Positions 37,948 through 50,158 of a DNA stretch of 64,000 nucleotides are shown here, one piece after another. The stretch is from Antitrichia curtipendula (lineage: Eukaryota > Streptophyta > Bryopsida > Hypnales > Leucodontaceae): positions 48,745,570-48,809,569 of the forward strand of contig OX579634.1 in assembly GCA_951230915.1 (NCBI GenBank). Direction: 5' to 3'. A program made the position numbers and the translations under genes. Position 1 is the first letter of the stretch. Every line of letters begins with the position of its first letter. Below the pieces are notes generated by a model. The model saw only the letters and a program-made list of their open reading frames with translations, was not told the origin of the DNA and made no database searches.

Positions 37948-38562
37948 CTTCACAGCAGCCAGAGGAAAGCAAGTAATCCGTCGCATTAGATACTTACCTT
38001 GCCTGCTGGCTGGCTGGCGGTTGGGTTCAGTAACTTATTTCCCAATCACCTCAAACCGCCCCTCTGTTGAACACCGTCCATGCAAAGCCAGGCACCCTCA
38101 CTTCCCAGAGCTGATTGATTTTCCCCTTTCACATCGCAATTGAAGCCGCTGCAGACAGGACAACGACTGAGTGCGTGACTTCTAACTGGAGGTCGTCATC
38201 CAAGCCAGCATTCCAACAAGTTAGCTATCACAACACTAGTCTGGTCCATTACTTTAATTCACACCTTCATTTGAACCTTTACCTAAGAAATACCACGTCA
38301 CACGAAAAAGCTAAAAGCCTCACAAGTGCAAGTCTTCCATGGTAACTTCTGCACGACCTCCGTGACTCCGTCAATCAAACTTGACCATCAACGTCACAAA
38401 TTCTCAAAATGCACTGAAAAATTCAGCTTGGCGTGACTTTTTAGGGTTGAAAAGGCCCACCTAGCTAGTAATGCAAAATCACCTGTTGCCAGACCATGGA
38501 AAAAATGTCATCGAATATATGTGAGAAAAAAATGTATATATATACATATATGCCATCCACAG

Positions 38563-38781
38563 ATGGAAACACTGACCATTGGAAAGGCCATCATCAGTCA
38601 ACAGGGAAAGTGGCTCCAGCAAGCTATCGTGTTCGACGTCATCAACCGTCACGAAAGAGCGAGCTTCCTCCAGCAAGAGCGAAAGAAGGCAAAGTTTGGG
38701 GACGCCTGTGCATTGGGCCTGGTGCTGGAGTGGGGTCACGAACCCGGTCACAAAGCAAAGAGCCAAAGACAGCTCATCTAG
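38563..38781 (+). CDS. Unidentified coding-like frame (72 residues)
   Basis: The frame opens METLTIGKAIISQQGKWLQQ and contains RHERASFLQQERKKAKFGD. It follows CCACAG, so it could be an exon rather than a start. A 180-codon frame (38479-39021) covers it on the opposite strand; neither is recognised, and only one can be real. Confidence 0.2.
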   Translation: METLTIGKAIISQQGKWLQQAIVFDVINRHERASFLQQERKKAKFGDACALGLVLEWGHEPGHKAKSQRQLI

Positions 38782-38881
38782 TGCAGGGTAACCGCCATGA
38801 GTTGAGTGCCAATCAGGCCAGCACGCTAGAAAGAGAAGAAGTTGCACTGCTAGCTGGCTGAGCTGCCATTCAAGTTGAAAC

Positions 38882-38905
38882 GCAAGCAAGCGATTGCTTG
38901 CTTGC
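38882..38905. repeat. Short near-perfect palindrome
   Basis: GCAAGCAAGC is followed by GATT and the complementary GCTTGCTTGC, giving a 24-base palindrome with a mismatched centre. Confidence 0.5.
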
Positions 38906-39414
38906 AGGAGTAGCTGCAGTTCAGTTCGGCGCCACCTTCTGTTCAGATCCCACTCAAGGGTCGTTTCCACTTTGGAAGCCGAAGCGGACTCGTTTATTTT
39001 ACTTCCGCTCACCCTTCTCACCTATTTTGGTTTACACAGAGGTAGGAGCTTCATAAATCGCCCATTGAAGAGCTGAAACTGAATTTTGGGGAGGTGAAGC
39101 TTCTTGAAAACATTTTCCAGTAAATTTTCTTGGAATGACAAGTGGAATTGACATCTAACCCAAGTCGTTTCATATTTTTTGGAGCTTTGTGGAATTAGTT
39201 AGGAAATTTTGAAGTTGAAATGGCATAGGGCTTTAAAATCGCCCATCACCTAGAATGTATATTGTTTGTACATTGTTGAAGGCTACAAAAAAGAAATATG
39301 TACAAATAGTGTACATTTGAAGAGGTGGGCAATTTAAGAGCATGTGTGTTTTAGAACCTCCTACTTAGACAACCTTCATTGCTTGTACTCTAGTGATTTT
39401 GATGATGTTATATA

Positions 39415-39541
39415 AGGTGAACCAACCTGTTGTTACTCCAATTACAATTTCATCTTTATGGGATACATTTCAAAACAAATTGTACACCATAAGTGCATGA
39501 GGGCGGAACTATAACTTGGATGGTAATAAGTTGGTTCACCT
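39415..39541. mobile_element. TA-flanked MITE, AGGTGAACC ends (127 bp)
   Basis: Starts AGGTGAACCAACCTGTTGTT and ends ATAAGTTGGTTCACCT, inverted repeats of about 24 bases with mismatches. TA lies on both outer edges (39413-39414 and 39542-39543), the target duplication of Tc1/mariner-type elements. It is too short to encode anything and is one of four family members in the window. Confidence 0.65.
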
Positions 39542-39813
39542 TAGTAATTTCCTTAGTAATTTCATTATTTGGCACTATCATTGCATATTGATTGATGAGT
39601 AAATTTAAATGGGTTCAATATGCTACTAATAAAACAAAAATATTTGGAAGAATGTTGTTTTTTACTATTAAAAATAAAATTTGAAATTTGAAATTATTTT
39701 TTATTACATAATTTGATATTTTTTTATTTATTGAATATAATGAATTTCCTAGGCCCTTCAAAGAAAATGGCAAATCAAGTGGTTATAGGCCCATCTTTTG
39801 ACTCCTTTCAAGG

Positions 39814-40398
39814 TTAACCCCTAAAACCCCACTTGTCCCCTGGGGACAATTTGGGTCCGGGTAGGTTCCTATTGTCTCAATTTGAAGTGAATTTTTTTGA
39901 GATTTTTTGAGGTTGTGTAGCTTTGCAAGAGCTTTGTGGATATATAGTTTTTGTTTCAATTGGATGCCGGATGAAATAGTTATGGCACAATGAGCAAGAA
40001 ATGGAAACTGGCGGGCAGCCCAAAAAAATCACAAAAAGTCAAAATAAATTTTTTTGAATTTTTTTCCTAAAATATTATGTTCTTACCTATACGTTAAGCT
40101 TTGATTCATTCTATTTGGACTAGGAATGAGAAAGTTATGGACAATCCTAGTTTTTCGGGCAATTTAAGCATCTTCTTGAAAAAAAACTTTTTGTTCAACT
40201 TTGAATGCTAATATCTTCCAATCCGTACGGTGAAATTTGATGAAATTTTTACTACATAATCTCAGACAAGTTAAGTACAAGATCCTATGGTTAAATTTCC
40301 AAAAAAACAAAAAAACTGGTTTCTTTAAGTGAATACAACAGAAGTGGTAGTTTTGAGTGTTTTTTGGCAGAAAACACCCTTGGGGTTTCAGGGGTTAA
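39814..40398. mobile_element. TTAA-bounded inverted-repeat element (585 bp)
   Basis: Left end TTAACCCCTAAAACCCC and right end GGGGTTTCAGGGGTTAA are inverted repeats with one mismatch in 17, and both outer edges are TTAA. The interior holds AAAGTTATGG-type modules also seen in the other copies. No transposase. Confidence 0.65.
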
Positions 40399-40979
40399 GA
40401 GATAAAATTTCTTTTGGGGGTCTTGGAGATTATTTGTAAAATTATCCAACATACACTTAACACTTGAAGCCAATAATGTCATGTCCTTGTCTGTCTTTTC
40501 TTTTCATTTTTGAAATGAAGGAATTGTTTCAAAAACAAAAATATTTTAACTAATATATTTTGAAATTTTAGTATTATATTGTAATTGTTTATTCAAAATA
40601 TTTATCAAATTTTAAACTAAATTAAACTCTAATTGAGTCTCAAAAGTCCCCTCAAGGTATTTAGAAGGTTGGAGGTACCTATAATCTAATAGTCTCAATT
40701 TTTGACAAGATCTTTTGAATTCCTAAACAATCTCACTATTAGGATTTTGTGTGTTTCAATTCCATCTTAGAATTATTAGCAATTAAGTTTTTTCTTCTAT
40801 ATTGTACCTACTTCGATTTTAACAATTTTTTAAGGAATGAAAATTACAGGGGGGAAGAAGCAAGGGGGGTGAATTTTTTTTCCAAATTATCAATTCAATC
40901 CTTCAACAACAAATACTTAATTTCTAATTTCTAATACAAAATTTTAAATGAAGAAAATTAAAAGCCTTATAATGTAATC

Positions 40980-41217
40980 ATGATAGGCTAATTTTTTTTA
41001 AAACTCATTTTTTTCACTTTAAATGCTTATATCTTGCAATTGATAGGATCAAAGTTTTTGAAATTTCTTTCAAACATTCTTATACTAGTCTAAAGTACGA
41101 CCCTAAAGTTGGATATGCAAAAAAAACAAATGTTTAAATTTTTTGTTATTTACATTGAAAATGGCAATTTTGAATGGATAAGTTTTGATGAAAAAAGGAC
41201 CTTAGGACTTTAGGGGT
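40980..41217. mobile_element. Partial TTAA-family element, right half
   Basis: ATGCTTATATCTTGCAATTG and GGACTTTAGGGGTTCAA match the right half and right end of the 39814 element. The terminal TTAA has become TTCAA and no left end is visible. Confidence 0.4.
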
Positions 41218-41221
41218 TCAA

Positions 41222-42515
41222 ATAACCAGTTTTTTTTTTAAGAATATTGTAATTTATTTCAATACATGTCATTAGGCCAACTGCAACAATAGCATTTTAA
41301 ATCCAGTTAATCCATCAAGAGAATTGTTTCATGAAATAGAGTTCACTATACTAGCAGTTGCCCAAGACTTTTATGAGCACCCCAAGTTCCAAACCAATAA
41401 GCATACAATCAAATCAAGGTGGTAAATTTAGGGGCCCAAAGTTACTATGGGACACATGGCAAAGCATGCCAAGCTCCTACATTGATGTGACTTATCCTCG
41501 CTTATCCTTCCAAAAAGGTAGGATGCTTGTAATTGTAATATAAAATTTAGATTTGCTTCCGCTTACAAAATATAAATGAACCTTTAGTCAATCCATAAAA
41601 GTGTTCTTGGGATAACTTGTGAGGCTTAAATTGATGATGTGACTTGAATGCCCAAGCCATTGTTCTTTTGTTGGCCTGCCATGTGGGTGGATTCATTTGT
41701 AAACTTAAGTTGAAAACTAAGACGTCTTGTTTCAATGATAAATTCTTAGTAGTCTACAACACAACATTCTAAAATTACAGCTCTTCCTTGAGATATAAAT
41801 TTTTTTGACTGATGTCCACAAATGTCCACAAATGCAGCAAAGAGAGGACTTGTACCAAAAAATCAGCTCAATTTTCAAGAAAGATAAAAAAAGACTTCCG
41901 GAATTATCTATGGAGTATGGAAGCGTACAATGTTTTATAAGAAGAGAGTCGGAATTGTTGGCCAACAAAATTTAGAGGCTTGTGAAAAGTAGGGGAGGCA
42001 ATTTTTCAACTTCCGGAGAACTATTAGACTAAACATTGGAGTTGAACTTTTGGGTTGCTTGTAGATTGATAACAAGGCAAAACTATCCCTAAATTATGTA
42101 GTTTCTCCCTTTTGAGAGAGAGAAACTACAACCATTTATGTATGACTGGCATACATGAAGAGCATGTTCACCTAAGTTCCTATATATAACTCCAAAGATT
42201 TAGAGAACTGACATGTACTAGGCTTTATACCTTCCGGAGAAGGGAGACTCTAACTATCTAATTAAAGCTAAATTAAAGAATAAAGAAGATAGAATTGGAG
42301 AGTGTCAGGGTGCAGGATGAGTAGTGGGAGGTAGAGAGGTCATGTGTTGTGTCTAAATAGTTTTAGAGCCATTGTAATAGTGGGTGTGTTTGATTACTTG
42401 ATATCATGAAAAGTAGGTAGTCGGGTTGATTGTTTTCCAATTTTCTTTTGTAGAAGAGGATGTAAGTTGGAAATTTAACGGTGTTGTCAATGTTTTTCCC
42501 TCGTCACAAGTGTAG
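41222..42515. other. AT-rich DNA, no gene seen
   Basis: Only chance frames (61-78 codons) on both strands. Two CTTCCGGAGAA words lie near 42010 and 42233, without clear meaning. Confidence 0.3.
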
Positions 42516-42829
42516 AATTAATTATGCTTCAAGTAGCCCCAAATGAAAGCATCATGAAAGTTGGCAAAGGTAATTCAAATTTCTAAGAAACTCGGAAATT
42601 GTTTTATGATTTTGACACAACATAGATGTCTGCCCTCATTTTAACAAAAGTTAGTAGAATTTCTACCAATTTGTTAAAACAAGTGATAAATTTGAATTTT
42701 AGCACCTTTGATAGTTTTTTTTAGTAACTTCAAGTGTATATAAAAATTGCATTTGGGAGCCTTGAATTTGATTGATGGTTATTATATTGCAAGCATAAGG
42801 ATTTGGGGCTACTTGAAGCATAATTAATT
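42516..42829. mobile_element. 314-bp element with perfect 29-bp inverted ends
   Basis: The left arm 42516-42544 (AATTAATTATGCTTCAAGTA then GCCCCAAAT) is exactly complementary to the right arm 42801-42829. The AATTAATT edge is itself palindromic, so the target duplication could be TTAA or TA. Inner sequences GGCAAAGGTAATTCAAAT and ATTTGAATTTTAGCACCTTT extend the symmetry. Perfect ends suggest recent activity. Confidence 0.65.
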
Positions 42830-44681
42830 ATGATTTTTTAGATTTTCCACTCAAGTGTTGTTAGCTAAGAATATGTCATCAGTACCATTTACCACTTAAA
42901 AGGGATGGTTTACACAAGATTTGGGCAGGGTATAATAATGTACATCTTAAAAATTGAGATCTTTGAAAGATTTGAGCTATTTTGGATTTATGGTAAGGAT
43001 ATCTTAAATCTACAGGTAATTGCAAGAAGTGAAGAAACACTTGTATTATTTGTTGCATTTTTTATTTTCATCATTTTAATACTTTGTACTACAAGTCACC
43101 TTCACAACTATTGGAGACATCAAACATAAAATCTGGAAGGTAGATTGGATTTCAGATCTACTGTTTTGGCAACTTGTGATGTTCATCATTGGATGGAAAG
43201 GATGGATGGAAATCTTTAATTCACCATAAAAAATAGTTCATATTGACAAATTGGAGGCAATATAATAGATTCCAAGTAGTACTGTTGAGTTTTTTTGTGT
43301 ATCTCGAAATACTACTTTTGCCAAAACTCTACAAGCTACAATTTATGCTAGAAATTGAAACTTCCACATTTTTATTTTTAAATATAGAAAATGCACTTGA
43401 AACATTTATTTTAAAAGTGAACATTGCCACCAACTAGGAGCAAAGAAGGAAGATCAAAGCGCGAATTGAAAAAACATTTTATTTCATTATAAATTCAAAT
43501 TGAATATAATACACTTTAAACCAATGCAAAACACACTTGGAACATGTTTTTGGAAACCCCTCTCTCAAAAAGGTGTATATCTATTAGAAAAGCTAGCTTA
43601 TCCAAACTAATGATGTAACTCTTCAAAAAGAGATATTCAATAGTACTAAAAACCACCCAAAACGCATGTGTGACATATATTCAATAATTCAATCTCACCT
43701 ATTGAATTAATTTTTTTTAAATTGAAATAATTCAAGTATATTTTTCCATTTGCTATTGCTAATTTGCTATAATAAGCTTACTTCTGAATTTCATGTTCAT
43801 TCAATCACTTTTGCAATACTTATGGCACTAAACAACTTATGTAGTGAATGTGTGATGCAAAATAGGACATCTTGCATATCTATTTAGATATGTTGAAAGA
43901 GTTTCAATAATTTATTATAATATTTCAAAGATAATATTATTATTTTTAGGTTGAATATTTAGAAATCAAATGTACAACATATAGTTTTTAAGACTTATTA
44001 ATTTAACAGTTATCAATTTTCAAATTTAGGAGTTTAGAAAATTACAAATTTTCTATTTTTTTATTTTATTTTTTTCAAAATTTGAAGATTTAAAATCTTC
44101 AAAGTTTAAAATTTCCATGATTATAAGTTGATCTTGATTATCAACAAAGAAGCAATGGAGTTCCAATATAGGAATAACATTAAACCTTAAATTTAAAGCC
44201 ATTTTCAAGGTATTTTAGATCTTGCTTTTGTAAATTACAAAGAATTGAAGCTCATAGTAAGATGAGTTATTTTTAGATAAAATCAACCATAGAATTTTAT
44301 AGTCATAGAATCTTGTAGAAAGCCAAATCCTTATCATCTCTATAAAGTTTGGTTTCAATCCGTGTCATAGATTGGAAGATTATATGGCATAAAAGTGAAG
44401 GATACTATAGTGAAATCAATGTTTTAGCATAGCTTTGATTGTACTTTGACTAGCTCTTTTGGTCATATACCATTTTACAAAGTTGGAATGCTTTGTTCAT
44501 TTCAAGGTAACCAAGTTCTTTTTGCATGGAAACAAGCCTTATATTTTTTAGGACTAAAATTGAGATTTAAAGACCACTTTGATGTTAAATTTTAGAAACT
44601 ATAAATGTTGCATTTAACTACTTCTGCACTTTCAAAGGGTCCAGAATTAATAATAGAAAAAAAAATAGCCATTTGGAGATA

Positions 44682-44826
44682 ATGCAAAACATTAGGAGAT
44701 CTATGCAAAACATTAGGAGATCTATGCAAAACATTCGAAGATCAATATAAAACATCTAAAGATCTATACAAACATCTGGAGATCTCCAGATGTTATTATC
44801 TAGAGATCTTTGAATGTTTTGTCTAG
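44682..44826. repeat. Five 21-bp tandem units ending in a palindrome and inverted unit
   Basis: Units starting at 44682, 44703, 44724, 44745 and 44766 share ATGCAAAACATTAGGAGATC with increasing divergence. At 44771-44794 a perfect 24-base palindrome (AACATCTGGAGA and its complement) turns the array around into an inverted, looser copy ending AGATCTTTGAATGTTTTG. Confidence 0.6.
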
Positions 44827-46127
44827 AATTCACTTAAAAGTCTAGAAGTTGTTAAATGTGGCATATAAGATAAAGTAAAGATTTGTCACAAATCTGAAGA
44901 CACCATTCAAGATCAAACATAGTAGCGTGAAAGAATAGAATAAAATAAACACAATAAGAAAAATAAAATTGAAAAATGTCTAAAATCTAAGTGCAAAATG
45001 TGTATTCTAATGGTTGTCTCTACCTATAGACCTGACAAAGGAAAAAGGGAGGAGGGCAATGCCACTTGAGGTCTAACCTACTATTGGGCATCTCATTGAA
45101 AAGAGCTAGGCTGGACCTTCCATCTCATTGGCCATAATTCCCCCATCCGATGATTCTTTGCTACATCTTCCAGACCACCTATGTTTTGAATTTTTTTGTA
45201 AATTCAATAGAAAATCTTCTTTTAAATTTGGATATTCTACCGGATAGCTAACTTGACTTTTTTGAAGATGAGCCTAAGTTCAAGTGACTATTCAAATTCT
45301 AAAGTTCGAAATTGGCCATTTTGGGTTGCCCCAAAATTTAAAATTCAATCCTTCTATGTCTATGTATGCAACACATGCACTATTTTTATGGTGCTTCCAA
45401 CTAGCTAATTTTGGATATTCAAAAGTCCCAAAACTATGTAACTTAAAAGTGCAATATATTAGATTTTTGTTTTTTAAAATTTTTTTAATTAAAAAATTAA
45501 GGCTTGAACCAAAAAGGTTACATCCATCTTACTAGACATTTCAGGTCTATTGGCTCTTATTTTCAAAAGTTATGAGGATAGACTAGTTGAATGCCAACAT
45601 GTGACATAAATGATTACAAGTGTTTCTCACAAGTCTCACATGTAGTAAAAAAATTTATATCATTTAGATAATTTGTAGAATTCTCATGTGTTTTTATTTT
45701 TCAAAAATCATTTAAATTAATAATTATAGCTCGCTATTGCAATTGCAAGTTGGATCTATATTAGCACAACAAGAAGGTGGTTTATTGTTTCATCAAATAC
45801 TCTAATATAAATATAATATTTTTTGTAGTTGCCAAATTGATACTACCATAGAAATTTAGACTTTGTATAAAATTTTGAGATTTTTTTTATCATTTTGTAT
45901 TTGCTATGATTTTTATTGATGTAAAATCTTTTAAAATTCACATTAATTTTTTGAAAACATTGTAATGTATAGAAACCTTATGGAGCCCTTCATCTTTAAA
46001 AATAAATAATATGATAATTTTTCTTTTGACGGCCCAGACAAAGGCATACACTAAAGTTTTATTTTAAAGTTATTGAATTAAGCAGTTGAGGTTTAAGCAA
46101 AGGGAGACATGAGCAAATGGAGGCATA

Positions 46128-46260
46128 AGGTAGACAAGCTGAAATTAATGAGCTGATTTTGTCAGAAAAATAGATGGACTTAGATGAGTTTCAGGGTGGT
46201 AATGGGGCCAAAAGTAAGATGTTGAAAGTAGGAAGCTGACGGGAATAGGTTGGTTTACCT
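46128..46260. mobile_element. TA-flanked MITE, AGGTAGAC/AGGTAAACC ends (133 bp)
   Basis: Starts AGGTAGACAAGCT after TA (46126-46127) and ends AGGTTGGTTTACCT before TA (46261-46262). Ends match the 39415 and 50841 elements; the left end is more decayed. Confidence 0.5.
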
Positions 46261-47123
46261 TAGTGAAGAATGAACTAGCAAGTGTTACGTGTATTCCAAC
46301 ATCTTATTGTGATGATGCCTAGGATATTGCATAGTAATATTTACATTGCATTTGTGGATTGAGGGTGATTGCTAGGATGCTTTATGCTATGTTTAGTTAT
46401 ATATCTCCAACAACATTGTTTTGCACTATAACTTTTGTAGTAAACCTCTAAATGATTGAAGATTTGTACATAAGGTATTCATGACATGTTTACACCTTTC
46501 ATATTCTTTTCATAAATGTTTTTTTATTTTTATTTTTTTGAAACATCCATTCATTGTATGTTATTTTTTTATTTTACCTATTTTAAAAACAAATTTTATC
46601 CTTGAAAAACGAACTCAAATCCAAAATTTCAGATTTGAATCCATCTTCTAAGGTTGCACAAGAGTTAAAAATAGCTTTTAAAAATAGTCCAGTATAATAT
46701 TATATTCTACTTTGCATACACAGTGCTCAATGAAGACTTCTTTTTTGCAAGTATTGGGATCAATTTTTTTTCTCTCTTTAGATTTAATTAGTAGACCGTA
46801 GGTCCCTTCAAGTCTAAGAAAATGCTTGATTTTTGTTTTAATTTCTTGCTATTTTCTAAAATTAAAAACGTCATTTATTTTGTAATCTCTTTTTGTAGAC
46901 CTGTTCTTATGCACACATCTTTGAGATTTTTTTGGATTGGCCTAAATGGTTGTATATTATATTTATTAATCTATTGATCCTCCATATTTTATTTGAGGTG
47001 TTTTTTTCATGTTCTTTTTCCCCATAAGCTTCGAAGTACTTCCCTTAAATACAACTAAATTAGGAGGTGTTTCTTGTGTTAATCACTTTTAAATGCAATT
47101 CCTACAAGTTAGTGTCAATGGCC

Positions 47124-47310
47124 TATGGTAGAACCACCCATTCCCGACCAGGGATCCATATCCAATCTATAGCTATTTCCAAACAAGGCTAGAACAAATT
47201 TCCAACCAAAACTTGGAATGTTTTTATTTATCCTTTTCAATGTTGGGACTAATTAGGTCATGACACATGTCCCAAAGTAGTGAACAAGATATTAATTCTT
47301 GAATGATCGG
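47124..47310. mobile_element. Partial copy of the GTAAGACCACC element
   Basis: Begins TATGGTAGAACCACCCATTC and runs on through AACAAGGCTAGAACAAATTT to TTGAATGATCGGAATTGGAA, colinear with the following element at 47325. The right terminus is absent. Confidence 0.45.
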
Positions 47311-47324
47311 AATTGGAAGAGTAT

Positions 47325-47726
47325 ATAGTAAGACCACCCATTTCCAACCAGGGACCAATTCCCAACCGGTAGTGCCCCTATTTCCAATCAAGGCTTGTAA
47401 TGTGTTTTTTATTCTTTTTTAACTTTGGAACTAGTAAGATCATGACATATGTCCTAAAGTATGCAAAAAATAACAAGAAAATAGATAGTAGGAAGCTAGT
47501 TCTTGAGTGATCGGAATTGGAAGACTCTAGTGATTGGGAATTGGTTCAGAACACTTTTTGGCTCCCAAAATTCACAGAAATTTCAATTTTGCAAAAAAAA
47601 TTCTGAAAATTTCGCAATCTTAGTATTTTTTTATCTTCCTACACGGAAAAAAACTCCATCGCATTCAATTGCTCACCATCTGCGCCACAGGAGCTTAAGT
47701 GATTAGGTATAGGTGGTCTTACCATA
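47325..47726. mobile_element. ~400-bp inverted-repeat element, GTAAGACCACC ends
   Basis: The left end TATAGTAAGACCACCCATTT is matched in inverted orientation by the right end, which reads AGGTGGTCTTACCATA. A degenerate TA or TATA flank is plausible. It is non-coding; related pieces lie just upstream and at 12170-12490. Confidence 0.55.
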
Positions 47727-48312
47727 TACATTGAATATGAGTCCAGACCAACTTTCGGCTTCCCAAATGCATAGTATTATCAATACAAGGCATAAAATTA
47801 CCCAGAATTTTACAATCCCTATGATTTCTATCTTCCTACATGGCAGAAAATTCAGTTGCATTGCCTTACACTGCTCCAGAACATGCGCAGAATCGCTTAA
47901 GCGGTCGACTACGGCCCGCGGTTCTACCCTAATTCTCTGGATCCCATGCTGACACAAATTTTCTCACTTAGAAGTTACAACTGCCAACTCCATTTATTAC
48001 AGCTCTTGTTGTTTGGTTCGTTTAGTTTAGTTTAAGCTTCGGTGTAATTGTGTGTGAGGCAGGGAAACAGAACCGTCTCCCAGAAGTTGCAGAGCCAGGA
48101 GTTGGTCCCCTTCGAAGGAGATTGCAACTGAAGATCAAGGATCCCGCCGGTCACTGCTCCTCCGATAAGATACCCAGTAAATACGTCCACCTAGTTTCAT
48201 CCAAAAAAGATCTGCAAAATCAGTACCCGAGCCTCGCAAAGTATAAAAAAAGAGTGTCTCATGCTCCCCTCATTACAACTTAGAGCTTGCAAGTACACAC
48301 GCCTGAGCTAGT

Positions 48313-48579
48313 TCAGTACCATAGGCTGCTGGGCTTCTGCTCCGTGGAACTGTGCGTCTCCACCAAATGATAAAAGCCTACAGAGTCCAGACAAAGCTTG
48401 CTTAGCCTACGCAGAGGACCAGTAGCTTGGACGACGGGATGCAGACTTCCTACCGATCGAATTTGTAAAGGAATATCTGCAACGCTGGAAAGGAGCACAT
48501 CGATGTCCGTCTTTTGGATTACCTCATCGCACTTTCGCACTTCATTGGACAATATCGATATCTCATCTAGACATGACAA
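48313..48579 (-). CDS. Unidentified coding-like frame (88 residues)
   Basis: The frame starts MSCLDEISILSNEVRKCDEV and contains LLSSVADIPLQIRSVGSLHP, with a balanced composition in a patch of higher GC. No family recognised. An opposite frame (48398-48652) and a plus frame at 48050-48283 compete. It could be one exon of a decayed gene spanning 48-50.7 kb on the minus strand. Confidence 0.25.
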   Translation of the reverse strand: MSCLDEISILSNEVRKCDEVIQKTDIDVLLSSVADIPLQIRSVGSLHPVVQATGPLRRLSKLCLDSVGFYHLVETHSSTEQKPSSLWY

Positions 48580-49284
48580 CTACTCCTGCGTCCTGTCTTG
48601 TCTTGTTTTGGAGACTGAGAAAAATCCAAAATTCTACTTGGTGGGTTGCTGATTGAGAGAATTCGAATGAGCTGTGTCTACAATCTGGAACAGCAAAGTT
48701 AGGGAATAAGGACTGCGTTGCTCTACTCAGGATATATGTCTATGTTTTCTATGAATCCTAACTTTGTTGCGTTACTCTATTCATGCAGGATATTTCTATG
48801 AATCTGGAGAAACAAAGCTGTGATTCAAATACGACTTAAGTAGAACTCAAAAGACCTTTGCATGTGAAGGCATATTTCTTCCATGATTATCTTGGAGACC
48901 AGAGATTTATGTAGGTAGGATTATATATATGCATGCTCATGGTTAAGATGCAAAACCAGCATAGTCTCTGCAACTTGAACTTTGAAGGAGTAAGTCAGCC
49001 ATACACTAGTTTGAATCATTATATTCTTCTTCTTCAAGTGCTTCCATATATTAAAGTGCACCTGATCTTCTCCTTCAAAAAGATAAGTACTGCGTTACTA
49101 ACTCTATTCAGGATAATTATGTCTATGTTTTCGTTAAAATCTCTTTCGGCTTCCTGGCATTTTCAGGCTCCATTTGCTTTGAATTTTCTTATAAGGTCTA
49201 GCCGGTGGTGCCCTGTTGGGAGAATGATTGGCAGAAATAGTTGTATTCAAATTTCTGCTTAAAACATAGTAGCCATGTTCATTA

Positions 49285-49400
49285 GAATGGCAAACTTTCA
49301 AGTGCCTGTCTGGAAGCTCGTATCAGTACCATACATTATCTGCCCTAGATTTTAGAGCTCTGTGCACCATAAAGTCACAACTTTGGCAACTCTAAAACAT
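49285..49400 (-). repeat. Dispersed ~150-bp repeat, inverted copy far from the main cluster
   Basis: On the minus strand it contains GTTGCCAAAGTTGTGACTTT, GAGCTCTAAAATCTAGGGCA and GCACTTGAAAGTTTGCCATT, matching the copies at 24-32 kb. Confidence 0.4.
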
Positions 49401-49513
49401 TCTAAGCTAACTAATATGACCACCATTCCACTTCACCCCAACAACCAGCCATGGTGATGAAGTGATGTGTCCCAAAGACACAAATAAATTTATTTACACA
49501 AATAATGTGCAAT

Positions 49514-49584
49514 AAATTAAAGAGCTCTGATTGAATAAATAGTGAACTGGCAACGTAATTTATTCAATCAGAGCTCTTTAATTT
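49514..49584. repeat. Perfect 27-bp-arm foldback
   Basis: The arms 49514-49540 (AAATTAAAGAGCTCTGATTG...) and 49558-49584 are exact complements with a 17-base spacer. The size suits either a tiny foldback element or a hairpin RNA; nothing distinguishes them here. Confidence 0.65.
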
Positions 49585-50158
49585 TATGCAATGCCAAAGT
49601 GAGATTGCCAATGTCATCAATTTCGTCTTCCCTATTCAGGTTCATGCTCACCTTTATTAGATTTGACTTGGGCTTTAAACACCCTCAAAAATCCAGTCGC
49701 AAGCATTGCACAACGTTGAGTTCAATATACCCATGGAATGGTGAATCATATATGAACGAGCAAGATCTAATAACTCATTAAGTTTCTACAAGACGAAGTT
49801 CCGCTACTACTTTCTGTGAGGAGAAAATTATGCTCCTTGGTTATGTATTTGTCCGCTCAGAGAGACAGAAAGTGAGACTCTGCTTCAATTATCTCTATAT
49901 GTTGATTCTCGCAAATGACATCAAGTGTGAGGAGAAATATGTTCCAAAGACAAAACCTAGGATTTTGTACATCCCTTCATTGACAAAACTTCATACTTGT
50001 GAAAGTTAAAAATGTGCTAAAAAACTGTGAGCCTGTTGTAGATTGGTAAACAATGCATACTTGATACAAGGAATCAGAAGTCTAACTTTGCAAAGAATTG
50101 ACCACCTTGTTTGAAGGAACAGTTAATATCAGATTGATGATAAGCCCATGCTGTTGAT

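Noticed and set aside
44682..44785. CRISPR-like regular repeats
   Set aside because: The units are directly adjacent 21-bp tandem copies without spacers, in a eukaryotic context.
47953..48300. 77-codon plus frame 48050-48283 as a gene
   Set aside because: It reads plausibly but begins without an ATG codon context I can support and competes with unresolved frames nearby; evidence is too thin.
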